Shown here: positions 45,532 through 54,852 of the stretch, piece after piece
Layout: each line of letters starts with the position of its first letter
How positions within the stretch are numbered: the stretch's first letter is position 1
NCBI RefSeq assembly: GCF_002188635.1
Contig: NZ_NINX01000035.1
Span: forward strand, 186,001 to 250,000
Length of the DNA stretch: 64,000 nt
Source of the DNA: Pigmentiphaga sp. NML030171
GTDB lineage: Bacteria; Pseudomonadota; Gammaproteobacteria; Burkholderiales; Burkholderiaceae_B
Direction: 5' to 3'
The notes under the pieces: generated by a model
What the model was told of the DNA's origin: nothing
Database searches by the model: none
What the model saw: only the letters and a program-made list of their open reading frames with translations
Made by a program: the position numbers and the translations under genes

Positions 45532-46103
45532 GCGACGATCGAGCCCTGGAAGAACTGGCGCGCAGCTCGGACCGGCTGCGCGAGGAACCGCTGACCAGCG
45601 AGCCGGTGTTCCGCGGCAAGCTGCTGGACGTGCGCCGCGATACCGTCCGGCTGCCGGGCGGGGCCACGGCCACGCGCGAATACATCATGCATCCGGGCGC
45701 GTCCATGATCGTGCCCCTGCTGCCGGACGGGCAGGTGGTGCTGGTGCGGCAGTATCGCTATCCCATGCACCGGGCCTTCATCGAGTTTCCCGCCGGCAAG
45801 ATCGACCCCGGCGAGGCGCCGCTGGCCACCGCCCAGCGGGAGCTGCTGGAGGAAACGGGCTACCGGGCCAGCAAGTGGACCGAGCTCACCACCATCCACA
45901 ACGCCATTGCCTACGCCAACGAGCGCATCGTGCTGTTCCTGGCCGAGGGCCTGGAGCGGGGCGAGCAGAAGCTGGACGAGCACGAATTCCTGGAAGTATT
46001 CACCGCCCCGCTGGAGGACCTGATGACCTGGATCCGCCAGGGCGAGGTCACCGACGTCAAGACGGTGATCGGCGCGTTCTTCGTCTCTTCTTCTACGCGC
46101 TGA
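45528..46103 (+). CDS. Nudix hydrolase, ADP-ribose pyrophosphatase-like
   Basis: A 191-residue Nudix enzyme. The Nudix box GKIDPGEAPLATAQRELLEETGY is complete (in segments), with VLVRQYRYPMHRAFIEFPAG before it, the arrangement of ADP-ribose pyrophosphatases. It should hydrolyse ADP-ribose or a related nucleotide sugar to AMP and a sugar phosphate. Co-transcribed with DUF2818 (ATGA overlap). Its 3' end overlaps the convergent reductase gene by 11 bp. Confidence 0.9.
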   Translation: MSDDRALEELARSSDRLREEPLTSEPVFRGKLLDVRRDTVRLPGGATATREYIMHPGASMIVPLLPDGQVVLVRQYRYPMHRAFIEFPAGKIDPGEAPLATAQRELLEETGYRASKWTELTTIHNAIAYANERIVLFLAEGLERGEQKLDEHEFLEVFTAPLEDLMTWIRQGEVTDVKTVIGAFFVSSSTR

Positions 46104-47082
46104 CGTCCGGATAGAGGCCGTGCGCCCGGCCGTACAGGCGGGCCAGGCCGAACAGGGCATCGATGCTGGGCGTGGGAACGCCTACTTTCTGCCCCAGTTC
46201 GCGCACCACGGCCACGATGGCGTCCAACTCCAGCGGACGGCCGGCTTGCGCATCCTGCAGCATGGAACTCTTGAAGGCGCCCAGCTTGCGCGTGACGGCG
46301 TGGCGGTCCTCGGCGCTCTGGTCGATGGCGCAGCCCAGCTCGCGGCCGATGCGCGCCGCTTCGTCCATGGCATCGGAGCAGAACCGGCGCACCAGCGGGT
46401 CGTCCAGGATGCGGTCGACCGTGGCGCCGGTGATGGCCGAGACCGGGTTCATGGTCATGTTGCCCCACAGCTTGTACCAGATGTCATGGCGGATGGTCCG
46501 CGAGGCCGTGGCGTCGAAGCCCGCCTGCGCGAGCAGGGCGACGATGCGCTCGACCCGATCCGAGGCCGAGCCGTCCGGTTCGCCGATGATCAGCCCGCCG
46601 CCCATGTGATGCTGGACGACTCCCGGTTCCGGCGTCGAGGTGCTGGCGTGGACCACGCACCCGATCACGCGCGCCAGGGGAATGCCGCGCGCGATCCGGC
46701 CATCGGGGTCGATGGTCGACAGGCGGGCCTGTTCCGGCGGCAGGAGGCCTTGCGCGAACCACCAGGGCACGCCGTTCATGGCCGGCAGCACGGCGGTGTC
46801 CGGGCCCAGCAGCGGCGCGAGGCAGTCCGCCACGGCGGCCAGGGCGGGGCCCTTGACCGCGACGACGACCAGGTCCTGCGGACCGAGGGCCTCGGTGCGG
46901 TCGCTGGCCGTGGCCGGGACCTGGACGAGTCCGCCTTTCTGCCGCAGCCGCCAGCCGTGCGATTGCAGCGCCTCGAGCGTGGCGCCGCGGGCCAGGGCGC
47001 TGACCGAGCAGGCGCCGGTGGCCGCCAGACGGGCGCCGATGAAGCCGCCGATGGCGCCGGCGCCCACGATGCAGACCTTCAT
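46093..47082 (-). CDS. 2-dehydropantoate 2-reductase-family protein (ApbA/PanE-like)
   Basis: A 329-residue NADPH-dependent reductase. VCIVGAGAIGGFIGARLAATG is the nucleotide site, VVVAVKGPALAA and AMNGVPWWF follow, and KLWGNMTMNPVSAITG carries the catalytic Lys/Asn region. The C-terminus (SMLQDAQAGRPLELDAIVAVVRELG) is typical. A housekeeping PanE role is possible, but its 14-bp spacing from a Bug receptor suggests a catabolic reductase for a 2-keto acid. The substrate is open. Confidence 0.87.
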   Translation of the reverse strand: MKVCIVGAGAIGGFIGARLAATGACSVSALARGATLEALQSHGWRLRQKGGLVQVPATASDRTEALGPQDLVVVAVKGPALAAVADCLAPLLGPDTAVLPAMNGVPWWFAQGLLPPEQARLSTIDPDGRIARGIPLARVIGCVVHASTSTPEPGVVQHHMGGGLIIGEPDGSASDRVERIVALLAQAGFDATASRTIRHDIWYKLWGNMTMNPVSAITGATVDRILDDPLVRRFCSDAMDEAARIGRELGCAIDQSAEDRHAVTRKLGAFKSSMLQDAQAGRPLELDAIVAVVRELGQKVGVPTPSIDALFGLARLYGRAHGLYPDVSA

Positions 47083-47096
47083 GCTCGTTCCCCGGG

Positions 47097-48110
47097 TCAT
47101 TCCAGCGTGACGTTGGCCTTCTGGATCAGCCCCTGGTAGGTCTTGGACTTGGCCGCGACCTGGCGGTGGATTTCGTCGGGCGACCAACTGATGGTCTGGA
47201 AGGCGAAGGTATCCAGGCGCTTCTTGATCTCGGGGTCGGCCACGACCTTGGCGACGTCGGCGTTGATCTTGTCGCGGATGGTCGCCGGCAGGCCCTTGGG
47301 CGCCAGCAGCACGACGAAGGAATTGACGTCCAGGCTGGCGGGGCCACCGCTTTCGGCCACCGTGGGCACGTCGGGCATCTGCGGGATGCGCTTGGGGGCC
47401 GCGACGGCGATGTAGCGCAGCTTGCCGGCCTGGTAGGGGCCCTGGCTGGAGGCAATGGTGGCCATGCTCCAGTTCACTTCCTGGGTGCTGACGGCCGCGT
47501 ACAGTTGCCCGACTTCCTTGTAGGGCACGTGCTGCATACTGACGTTCGCTTCGTTTTCCAGGGCGATGCCGCCCAGGTGGCCGGGGCTGCCTATGCCCCA
47601 GGATCCATAGGTGACCTGGCCGGGCTTGGCCTTGGCGGCCGCGACGAGGTCGGAGACCGATTTCCAGGGCGATTGGGCCGAGACGGAAACCAGGAAGGGC
47701 GTGATGAACAGCGTGGCGACCGGGTCGAAGACCTTGTCGGGATCGTACTGGCGGCTTTTGTACAGATGGGGCAGGGCGGCGAGCTGTTCGCTGTCGAGCT
47801 GCAGCAGCGAGTAGCCGTCGGGCGCCGAGCGCTTGAAGGAATCGATGGCGATGAAGCCCGCGCCGCCCGGCCGGTTCTCGACCACGACGCGCTGGCCCCA
47901 GGCCTTGCCCAGGCGGTCGGCCACCAGGCGCAGCACGGTGTCGGGGCCGCTGCCTACCGAGAAGGAGGTGACCAGGGTGACCGGTTTGGAGGGGTAGGCG
48001 TCGGCGGCGTGGGCCATGGGCTGGAGCGCGACGCCGGCGAGCGTTGCGGCGGCCGCACATTGTGCGAGGAAGGCGCGGCGCGCGCAGGGGGCGCGGAGGC
48101 GGTGGGGCAT
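47097..48110 (-). CDS. Bug/TctC-family substrate-binding protein
   Basis: A 337-residue receptor. An Arg-rich start (RAPCARRAFLAQ) precedes the signal segment ending at MAHA-ADAYP, so export by Tat is conceivable. Family marks: YPSKPVTLVTSFSVGSGPDTVLRLVADRLG, ENRPGGAGFIAID, PDGYSLLQLD, VPYKEVGQLYAAV and MPDVPTVAESGG. ATG 48110 is chosen for the upstream GGAG; ATG 48125 is an alternative. Co-transcribed with the reductase downstream. Confidence 0.92.
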   Translation of the reverse strand: MPHRLRAPCARRAFLAQCAAAATLAGVALQPMAHAADAYPSKPVTLVTSFSVGSGPDTVLRLVADRLGKAWGQRVVVENRPGGAGFIAIDSFKRSAPDGYSLLQLDSEQLAALPHLYKSRQYDPDKVFDPVATLFITPFLVSVSAQSPWKSVSDLVAAAKAKPGQVTYGSWGIGSPGHLGGIALENEANVSMQHVPYKEVGQLYAAVSTQEVNWSMATIASSQGPYQAGKLRYIAVAAPKRIPQMPDVPTVAESGGPASLDVNSFVVLLAPKGLPATIRDKINADVAKVVADPEIKKRLDTFAFQTISWSPDEIHRQVAAKSKTYQGLIQKANVTLE

Positions 48111-48230
48111 GGTGGGTCTCCTCATGGGTTTCTTGTTGCCCGCTAAGAATAGTGCCCGTCCCGCAGCGCGTCAAAACAGCGTGGGCACGGCACTTGCCGC
48201 GCGCCATCCTGGCTTGATAGGAGGTGCATC

Positions 48231-48875
48231 ATGACGGTGAAGCTCGAAGCGGGGCAGGTGCTGCCCGACTATGTCCTGCCCGACCATACGAAGACGGCCC
48301 GCGCGCTGTCGGCGCTGCAGGGCGACGACCCCATGCTGCTGGTGCTGATCCGCGGGTTCTTCTGCCCCAAGGACCGCGAGCAGTTGAAGGCCTTGACCCG
48401 GTTCCATCCGCAACTGGTGGTGGGCAACTGCCGGTTGGTGGTGGTGACCACGGACGACTGGCACACGACCAACAATCTGCGCCAGCAACTGGGGGCGCAC
48501 TATCCCTTTCTGTACGACGAGCAGAAGCGGGTGCGGGATGAGCTGGACATCCTGGAGTACACGGACACGCAGCATGAACCGATGATTCCGCACACCTTGC
48601 TGCTGGCGCCCGGACTGGAGATACGCAAGGTCTGGAACGGCTATTACTACTGGGGCCGCCCGTCGGTGGCCGAGCTGCATGGCGAGTTGCGGGCGCTGAC
48701 GCGGGAGATACGGCCGGATTGGGACTTGCGGGACCCGCAGGTGCGGGAGCGGTGGAAGCGGGGCGAGAAGAAGGCTTTCTATCCCTACGGGGTGAAGTCC
48801 ATGGAGCAGGTGCTTAGGGAGATGGCGGGGGCCGTGGACCAGTATGCGGGAGATGCCTCCAGGATGGGGGCTTGA
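48231..48875 (+). CDS. Peroxiredoxin-like (AhpC/TSA) redoxin-domain protein
   Basis: A 214-residue thioredoxin-fold protein. LPDYVLPDHTKTARALS opens the redoxin domain and LVLIRGFFCPKDREQLKAL carries the putative peroxidatic Cys, though its context differs from the classic TxxC of peroxiredoxins. A second Cys occurs in VGNCRLVVV. The extra C-terminal part (RPDWDLRDPQVRERWKRG) is not in standard AhpC. An ideal AGGAGGT precedes ATG 48231. Divergent from the Bug-reductase pair, convergent with glcB. Probably a thiol peroxidase or related reductase. Confidence 0.82.
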   Translation: MTVKLEAGQVLPDYVLPDHTKTARALSALQGDDPMLLVLIRGFFCPKDREQLKALTRFHPQLVVGNCRLVVVTTDDWHTTNNLRQQLGAHYPFLYDEQKRVRDELDILEYTDTQHEPMIPHTLLLAPGLEIRKVWNGYYYWGRPSVAELHGELRALTREIRPDWDLRDPQVRERWKRGEKKAFYPYGVKSMEQVLREMAGAVDQYAGDASRMGA

Positions 48876-48952
48876 GGCGGGCGCATCCGGCTCCGGGCGG
48901 CTGCCCCCGCGCGGGCCGGACATGAGCCGCGCGGGGTGGGCATGATGAGCGG

Positions 48953-51130
48953 CTAGCGGGCCTGCGCCTTCTTCTTCGCGCGGTAGGCGTGCAGCAGCGG
49001 TTCGGTGTAGCCGTTGGGCTGGCTGCGGCCTTCGAAGACCAGGGCGGAGGCGGCCTGGAAGGCCAGGGAGGTTTCTTCGTTGCCGGACATGGGTTCGTAC
49101 AGCGGATCGCCGGCGTTCTGCTGGTCGACCACCTTGGCCATGCGCTTGAGCACATCGCGGACCTGGGCTTCGTTGGTGATGCCGTGGCGCAGCCAGTTGG
49201 CGATGTGCTGGCTGGAGATGCGCAGGGTGGCGCGGTCTTCCATCAGGCCGACGTTGTGGATGTCGGGCACCTTGGAGCAGCCCACGCCCTGGTCGATCCA
49301 GCGGACCACGTAGCCCAGGATGCCTTGCGCGTTGTTCTCGAGTTCCTGCTGGATGTCGGCGGGCGACCAGGCGGCGGGGTCGCCGACGGGGACGGTCAGG
49401 AGGCCTTGCAGGAGTTCCTGGCTGACCGTTCCGAGCCGGGTCTTTTCCAGTTCCTGCTGGACGGCCTGCACGTCCACCTGGTGGTAGTGCATGGCGTGCA
49501 GGGTGGCGGCGGTGGGCGAAGGGACCCAGGCGGTGTTGGCGCCCGCCTTGGGATGGGCGATCTTCTGTTCCAGCATGGCGGCCATCAGGTCCGGCATGGC
49601 CCACATGCCCTTGCCGATCTGGGCGCGGCCGCGCAGGCCGGCGTCCAGGCCGATCAGCACATTGCTGCGCTCGTAGGCGGCGATCCAGGCCGAGGCCTTC
49701 ATGTCGCCCTTGCGCAGCATGGGACCGGCTTCCATGGCGGTGTGGATTTCGTCGCCGGTGCGGTCCAGGAAGCCGGTGTTGATGAAGGCCACGCGGGGGC
49801 TGGCGGCCGCGATGCAGGCCTTGAGGTTGACGCTGGTGCGGCGTTCCTCGTCCATGATGCCCATCTTCATCGCGTGGCGCGGCAGGCCCAGCAGGTCCTC
49901 GACGCGGTCGAACAGTTCGCTGGCGAAGGCGACTTCGGCGGGGCCGTGCATCTTGGGCTTGACCACGTAGAACGAGCCCTTGCGCGAGTTGCGGCGGATC
50001 TTCAGGTCGGGCAGCGAGGCCAGCGTGGCCACGACGGCGTCCAGGATGCCTTCCGGGATCTCGTTGCCGTCCTTGTCGAGCACGGCGGGGTTGGTCATCA
50101 GGTGGCCGACGTGGCGCACGAACATCAGCGAGCGCCCGTGCAGGGTCAGCGTCGAGCCGTCGGCGGCGGTGTATTGGCGGTCGGGGTTCAGGCGGCGGGT
50201 GAAGGTCTTGCCGTTCTTGGTGACTTCCTCGGTCAGGTCGCCCCTGTTCAGGCCCAGCCAGTTGCGGTAGATCTTGACCTTGTCCTCGGTGTCGACCGCG
50301 GCGACGGAGTCTTCGCAGTCCATGATGGTGGTGATGGCCGCTTCCAGCACGACGTCCTTGACGCCGGCGGCGTCGGTGGCGCCGATCTGGCTGGTGCGGT
50401 CGACCTGGATCTCGAAGTGCAGGCCGTTGTTCTTGAGCAGGACGGCCGAGGGGGCCTGGGCCTGGCCCTGGTGGCCGATGAATTGTTCCGGCCGGCGCAG
50501 GCCGGTCTCGCCCTGCTTGAGCGCGACCACGAGCCTGCCGTCGCGCACCGAGTAGTCGGTGGCGTCTGCATGTGAGCCCTGGGCCAGCGGCGCGGCCTGG
50601 TCGAGGAAGGCACGGGCGCGGGCGATGACGGCCTGGCCGCGCGCCGGGTTGTAGCCGGAGCCGCGTTCGGCGCCGCCGGTCTCGGGCAGGGCGTCGGTGC
50701 CGTAGAGGGCATCGTACAGGCTGCCCCAGCGCGCGTTGGCCGCGTTCAGGGCATAGCGCTGGTTGGAGACCGGCACCACGAGTTGCGGGCCGGCCTGTTC
50801 GGCGATCTCGGTATCGACGTTGTCGGTGGTGACGCGTACCTGCTCGGGCTGGGGCTGCAGGTAGCCGATGCGTTCCAGGAAGGCGCGATAGGCAGCCTGG
50901 TCGGTGACGGGGCCGGGGTGGGCGCGGTGCCAGTTGTCGATCTCGGCCTGCAGGCGGTCGCGCTCGGCCAGCAGCGCGCGGTTCCGGGGCGCGAGATCGT
51001 GCACGATCTGCGAGAAGCCTTGCCAGAAGCGATCGCCGTCGAGGCCCGTGCCGGGCAGGGCTTCCTGTTCGATGAAGCGATCGAGTTCGTTCGCCACTTG
51101 CAGGCCGTGGCGATGGGTGCGTTCCGTCAT
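48953..51130 (-). CDS. glcB: Malate synthase G
   Basis: A 725-residue enzyme condensing glyoxylate with acetyl-CoA to malate. SYTD-like N-terminal and TIM-barrel blocks are present: [30 protein letters not shown] (metal-binding acid), [54 protein letters not shown], and [24 protein letters not shown] with the catalytic Asp near the end. The length matches isoform G, not A. AGGAG precedes ATG 51130. It serves the glyoxylate bypass or glycolate use; no isocitrate lyase is nearby. Confidence 0.96.
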   Translation of the reverse strand: MTERTHRHGLQVANELDRFIEQEALPGTGLDGDRFWQGFSQIVHDLAPRNRALLAERDRLQAEIDNWHRAHPGPVTDQAAYRAFLERIGYLQPQPEQVRVTTDNVDTEIAEQAGPQLVVPVSNQRYALNAANARWGSLYDALYGTDALPETGGAERGSGYNPARGQAVIARARAFLDQAAPLAQGSHADATDYSVRDGRLVVALKQGETGLRRPEQFIGHQGQAQAPSAVLLKNNGLHFEIQVDRTSQIGATDAAGVKDVVLEAAITTIMDCEDSVAAVDTEDKVKIYRNWLGLNRGDLTEEVTKNGKTFTRRLNPDRQYTAADGSTLTLHGRSLMFVRHVGHLMTNPAVLDKDGNEIPEGILDAVVATLASLPDLKIRRNSRKGSFYVVKPKMHGPAEVAFASELFDRVEDLLGLPRHAMKMGIMDEERRTSVNLKACIAAASPRVAFINTGFLDRTGDEIHTAMEAGPMLRKGDMKASAWIAAYERSNVLIGLDAGLRGRAQIGKGMWAMPDLMAAMLEQKIAHPKAGANTAWVPSPTAATLHAMHYHQVDVQAVQQELEKTRLGTVSQELLQGLLTVPVGDPAAWSPADIQQELENNAQGILGYVVRWIDQGVGCSKVPDIHNVGLMEDRATLRISSQHIANWLRHGITNEAQVRDVLKRMAKVVDQQNAGDPLYEPMSGNEETSLAFQAASALVFEGRSQPNGYTEPLLHAYRAKKKAQAR

Positions 51131-51338
51131 GGAGATTCTCCTGGCTATGCCTGATGGTGCTGGCGGCCCCGCGGGCCGCGCCAATGGATGTATCGATGAT
51201 AAACGTAGGAGCCGGGCGCAGGGCCCCGAATACCGTGTGCCGGAGTCACAATTGCTTTGCGTGGGAAGAGGGAATGCGGGGGAAGGGGACGCGCGGGACG
51301 AGACAGACGCCGGCCGAGCAGGCATAATTCGATGTAAT

Positions 51339-51353
51339 TGAGATCGATTCTCC
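51339..51353. promoter_or_regulatory. Possible Fur box upstream of the heme genes
   Basis: TGAGATCGATTCTCC matches about 10 of 14 informative positions of the 7-1-7 Fur consensus TGATAATnATTATCA, in an AT-richer stretch 29 bp before the heme oxygenase start. Iron repression is plausible for this unit. Confidence 0.5.
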
Positions 51354-51381
51354 TTTGCATTTCCGTCCGAGGTATCCATCC

Positions 51382-51996
51382 ATGTCGCTCCAAAGCGCCT
51401 CTCCGTCGTCGCTGGCCCTTCGCCTGAAAACCGAAACCGCTCCCTTGCACGAGAAACTCGACAAGCTCGTGATGTCGCTCAAGCCATTCGACAACCGGGA
51501 GAACTACGGCCGCTTCGTCGCCGCCCAGTATCTTTTCCAGCGCGACATCGAGCCGCTGTACGACGACAGCGCCTACGCGGCGCTGATCCCGGACCTGGCG
51601 ACGCGGCCGCGGCTCGCGGCGGCCCAGGCCGATCTGCGGGACCTGGGCCAGGCCGTGCCCGAGGCCGCCGAGGCGCCGCAAGGCCAGGGCATGGCATTGC
51701 CCGAGGGCCTGGGCTGGCTGTACGTGTCCGAGGGCTCCAAGCTGGGCGCGGCCTTCCTGCTCAAGGAGGCGGGCCAGCGGCTGGGGCTGGACGAGAACTT
51801 CGGCGCCCGCAACCTCGCGGCGCCGTCCGACGGACGCGGGGCGGCGTGGAAGCGCTTCGTCCAGGCGCTGGACGGCAGCGGCCTGTCCGCGGGCGAGCAG
51901 GACCGGGTGGTGGCCGGGGCCGGCGCGGCCTTCGAGCGCTTCGCGGTGCTGCTGGCGCGCAGCTATGATCTGAAGGGCGAGCCGTCGCTCGCGTGA
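51382..51996 (+). CDS. Biliverdin-producing heme oxygenase
   Basis: A 204-residue all-helical heme oxygenase. [18 protein letters not shown] contains the proximal heme-ligand His, and [25 protein letters not shown] the flexible distal helix (a GSxxGA-like form). It degrades heme to biliverdin, Fe2+ and CO in the cytoplasm. Directly followed by hmuT (4-bp gap), so heme imported by HmuTUV would feed it. A C-terminal membrane anchor is absent, as usual in bacteria. Confidence 0.9.
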   Translation: MSLQSASPSSLALRLKTETAPLHEKLDKLVMSLKPFDNRENYGRFVAAQYLFQRDIEPLYDDSAYAALIPDLATRPRLAAAQADLRDLGQAVPEAAEAPQGQGMALPEGLGWLYVSEGSKLGAAFLLKEAGQRLGLDENFGARNLAAPSDGRGAAWKRFVQALDGSGLSAGEQDRVVAGAGAAFERFAVLLARSYDLKGEPSLA

Positions 51997-52000
51997 GGGA

Positions 52001-52903
52001 ATGATGTCGATGTCCACAATGACGCAGCGCCGCCGGTCTTTGCTGGCGGCGCTGCCGGCCGGTCTCCTGCTGGGAGCCCTGGCTCCGGCGCGCGCCGCCC
52101 AGCCGCGGGCCCAGGGGCCGCGCGTGGTGTCGGTGGGAGCCGGCGTGACCGAGATCGTCTACGCGCTGGGTGGCCAACCCCAATTGTTGGCGGTCGATAC
52201 CAGCAGCCTCTATCCGCCCCAGGCCCTGGCGCTGCCCAAGGTCGGCTACCAGCGCACGCTGTCGGCCGAGGGCGTGCTGTCACTGGGGCCGCAGGTGCTG
52301 CTGGCAGGGCAGGAAGCGGGGCCGCCTGCCGTGCTCAGGCAGATCGAGTCGGCGGGGGTCAGGGTGGTGCACGTCGACGGCGACTACACCTTCGAAGGCG
52401 TGCTGGGACGCATCGGTACCGTGGCGGCCGCGCTGGGCCGGCAGGCCGAGGGCAAGGCGCTGGCCGACAGGCTGGCGCTGCGCTGGCAGGCATTGCAGGC
52501 GCGCATCGCGGCCGCCCCGCTGCGCGGGCCGGGCGGCCGGCCGCTGCGCGTGGCGTGCCTGATGCGGCATGGCGCCAATACCATGGCGGCCGGCCGGGAC
52601 ACGGGCGCCGACGCGATGCTCAGGCTGGTGGGCGCGGTCAACGTGTTCGGCGGCGACTTCGCCAACTACAAGCCGCTGTCGGCCGAGTCGCTGGCCGGCG
52701 CGGCGCCCGATGCCATCGTCGGCACCTTCGACGGCACCCAGGAGCCGGATGCCCGGGCGCGGCTGCTGGCCACGCCGGGCCTGGCGATGACGCCCGCCGG
52801 CAGGAACCAGCGCGCGGTCCTGATCGATATCGTGCTGCTGCTGGGATTCGGTCCGCGCCTGCCGCAGGCGGTCGAGGACCTGTATGGCGCGCTGCGCGCA
52901 TGA
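52001..52903 (+). CDS. hmuT: Heme ABC transporter, periplasmic binding protein
   Basis: A 300-residue heme-binding protein. RRRSLLAALPAGLLLGALAPARA is the signal region, followed by RVVSVGAGVTEIVYALGGQPQLLAVDTSS, GYQRTLSAEGVLSLGPQVLL and the cleft segments RHGANTMAAGRDTGADAM and NYKPLSAESL. It carries heme from the outer-membrane receptor to HmuUV. Several ATGs crowd the start (52001, 52004, 52010); 52010 has the best ribosome-site spacing. In the order hmuO-hmuT-hmuU-hmuV. Confidence 0.92.
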   Translation: MMSMSTMTQRRRSLLAALPAGLLLGALAPARAAQPRAQGPRVVSVGAGVTEIVYALGGQPQLLAVDTSSLYPPQALALPKVGYQRTLSAEGVLSLGPQVLLAGQEAGPPAVLRQIESAGVRVVHVDGDYTFEGVLGRIGTVAAALGRQAEGKALADRLALRWQALQARIAAAPLRGPGGRPLRVACLMRHGANTMAAGRDTGADAMLRLVGAVNVFGGDFANYKPLSAESLAGAAPDAIVGTFDGTQEPDARARLLATPGLAMTPAGRNQRAVLIDIVLLLGFGPRLPQAVEDLYGALRA

Positions 52904-52916
52904 GGGCGGTGCGGCA

Positions 52917-54023
52917 ATGACTGTTTCCCGCGTGGAGACCGCCGCGCCGCCGTCGGGCTGGGCCCGCGCGCGTGCGGGCCGCATGCCGGCCGCCTGGCTG
53001 TTCCCGGTCCTGGCCGCGCTGCTGGTGGCGCTGGTGGTGGTGGCCGCCGGCCGTGGCGCCTATCCCATCTCGGCGTCCAACGTGCTGGCCATCCTGCTGC
53101 ACAAGGCGGGCCTGGCCCAGGGCGGGTTCGAGCCCCAGCAGATGGGCGTGCTGTGGACCATACGCCTGCCGCGCGTGATGCTGGGCGTGGCGGTGGGCGC
53201 GCTGTTGGGCATGGCGGGGGCGACGCTGCAAGGCCTGTTCCGCAATCCGCTGGCCGACCCGGGCCTGATCGGGGTATCCAGCGGCGCGGCGCTGGCGGTC
53301 GCGCTGGCCATCGTGTTCGGCAACCTGTGGTGGCCCGCGCTGGCCCAGGCGATGGGACTGGCGCTGTTGCCGGTCGCCGCCTTCGCCGGGGGCGTGCTGA
53401 CCACCTTGCTGGTCTACCGGATCGGCCGCACGTCGCTGGGCGTATCCGTGGCCGCCATGCTGCTGGCGGGGATCGCCATGAACGCCATTGCCATGGCGCT
53501 CATCGGGCTGGCCAGCTACATGGCGACCGACGAGCAACTGCGCAACCTGACCTTCTGGAACCTCGGCAGCCTGGCGCCCGCCACCTGGCCCATCGTGGGC
53601 GTGGTGTCGCTGGTCGGCGCCGTGGCGCTGGCGGGCATGTGGCGGCTGCGCCTCGGACTCAACGCGATGGCGCTGGGCGAGGCCGAGGCCCGCCACCTGG
53701 GCGTGGCCGTGGAAAGCCTGAAGGCGCTGGCGGTGGTGTTCAGCGCGCTGGCGGTGGGCATGGCGGTGGCCTTCTGCGGCATCATCGGCTTCCTGGGCCT
53801 GGTCGCGCCCCACTGCATACGCCTGATGGCGGGCCCGGACGCGCGCGTCGTGCTGCCCGGCGCCGCGCTGCTGGGCGCCGCGTTGACGGTGGCCGCCGAC
53901 CTGGTCGCCCGCCTGATCATCGCGCCGGCCGAACTGCCCATAGGCGTGCTGACCGCGCTGATCGGGGCGCCGTTCTTCCTGTTCCTGCTGCTGCGGGCCA
54001 AGGGCAGGATGTTCGAAGGATGA
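52917..54023 (+). CDS. hmuU: Heme ABC transporter permease
   Basis: A 368-residue FecCD-type permease with about nine to ten helices. ILWTIRLPRVMLGVAVGALLG (the RLPR hallmark), GATLQGLFRNPLADPGLIGVSSGAALA and FCGIIGFLGLVAPHCIRL are typical. It forms the inner-membrane channel for heme. Starts 14 bp after hmuT; its stop overlaps the possible hmuV start at 54020. Confidence 0.95.
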   Translation: MTVSRVETAAPPSGWARARAGRMPAAWLFPVLAALLVALVVVAAGRGAYPISASNVLAILLHKAGLAQGGFEPQQMGVLWTIRLPRVMLGVAVGALLGMAGATLQGLFRNPLADPGLIGVSSGAALAVALAIVFGNLWWPALAQAMGLALLPVAAFAGGVLTTLLVYRIGRTSLGVSVAAMLLAGIAMNAIAMALIGLASYMATDEQLRNLTFWNLGSLAPATWPIVGVVSLVGAVALAGMWRLRLGLNAMALGEAEARHLGVAVESLKALAVVFSALAVGMAVAFCGIIGFLGLVAPHCIRLMAGPDARVVLPGAALLGAALTVAADLVARLIIAPAELPIGVLTALIGAPFFLFLLLRAKGRMFEG

Positions 54024-54028
54024 CGAAC

Positions 54029-54841
54029 ATGCTGGAAGTGCGTTCATTGACGGTCGCGCGTCGCCAGGCCGGCCAGCCGCATCCGCGCGTGGTGCTCGAC
54101 GGCATCGATTGCGCCGTGGGCGAAGGCGAGATCGTGATGCTGATCGGCCCGAACGGGGCAGGGAAGTCCACGCTGCTGTCGACCATGGCGGGCGACCTGG
54201 GGCCGGCAGCGGGCGAGGTGTTGTTCAAGGGACGGCCGCTGCGGCAGTGGGCGGCCGGCGAGCTGGCCCGGCAGCGGGCGGTGCTGCCCCAGCGGGCCGG
54301 GCTGAGCCTGCCGTTTACGGTCGACGAGGTCGTGCACCTGGGATGCCTGGCGCGCACCGAGCCGCGCAGGCGGCTCGAAAGCATCGTCCGCGCGGCGCTG
54401 GAGGCGGCCGGGGTGACGCACCTGGCCCAGCGGCCCATGCCGGCGCTGTCGGGCGGAGAGCAGGCGCGCGTGCACCTGGCCCGGGTCCTGGCGCAGATCT
54501 GGCCCGGCGAAACCGGCTCGGGCACCGGAAGGCTATTGCTGCTGGACGAGCCGTGCGCCAGCCTGGATCCGCATCACCAGCACTCGGTGTGCACGGCGAT
54601 CCGCGATTTCGCGCATCGCACCGGCGCGGCGGTGATCGTGACCATGCACGACATGAACCTGGCGGCGCAGTATGCCGACCGCATCGTGGCGCTGTGGGAA
54701 GGGCGGGTGCTGGCCGACGGCGAGCCGCGCGCGGTGCTGACGCGCGACTTCGTGCGCCGGTGCTTCGCCGTCGACGCGGCGCACTGGCTGGCGGACGAGG
54801 ACTTCCTGGTGGCGACCCGGCCGCTGCACGGCCCGGCCTGA
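54029..54841 (+). CDS. hmuV: Heme ABC transporter ATP-binding protein
   Basis: A 270-residue ATPase of the heme importer. Walker A GPNGAGKST, Q-loop LPQRAG, signature LSGGEQARVHLARVLAQ, Walker B LLLLDEPCAS and switch His TMHDMNLAAQ are all present. ATG 54029 lies 8 bp after AAGGA; ATG 54020 overlapping the hmuU stop is an alternative. Its stop is 12 bp from that of the convergent ETF-QO gene. Confidence 0.95.
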   Translation: MLEVRSLTVARRQAGQPHPRVVLDGIDCAVGEGEIVMLIGPNGAGKSTLLSTMAGDLGPAAGEVLFKGRPLRQWAAGELARQRAVLPQRAGLSLPFTVDEVVHLGCLARTEPRRRLESIVRAALEAAGVTHLAQRPMPALSGGEQARVHLARVLAQIWPGETGSGTGRLLLLDEPCASLDPHHQHSVCTAIRDFAHRTGAAVIVTMHDMNLAAQYADRIVALWEGRVLADGEPRAVLTRDFVRRCFAVDAAHWLADEDFLVATRPLHGPA

Positions 54842-54852
54842 GGCCGCCGCCA

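Noticed and set aside
46093-47082. Housekeeping panE for pantothenate synthesis.
   Set aside because: Family membership is clear, but coupling with a Bug receptor makes the pantothenate role unproven, so no gene symbol was assigned.
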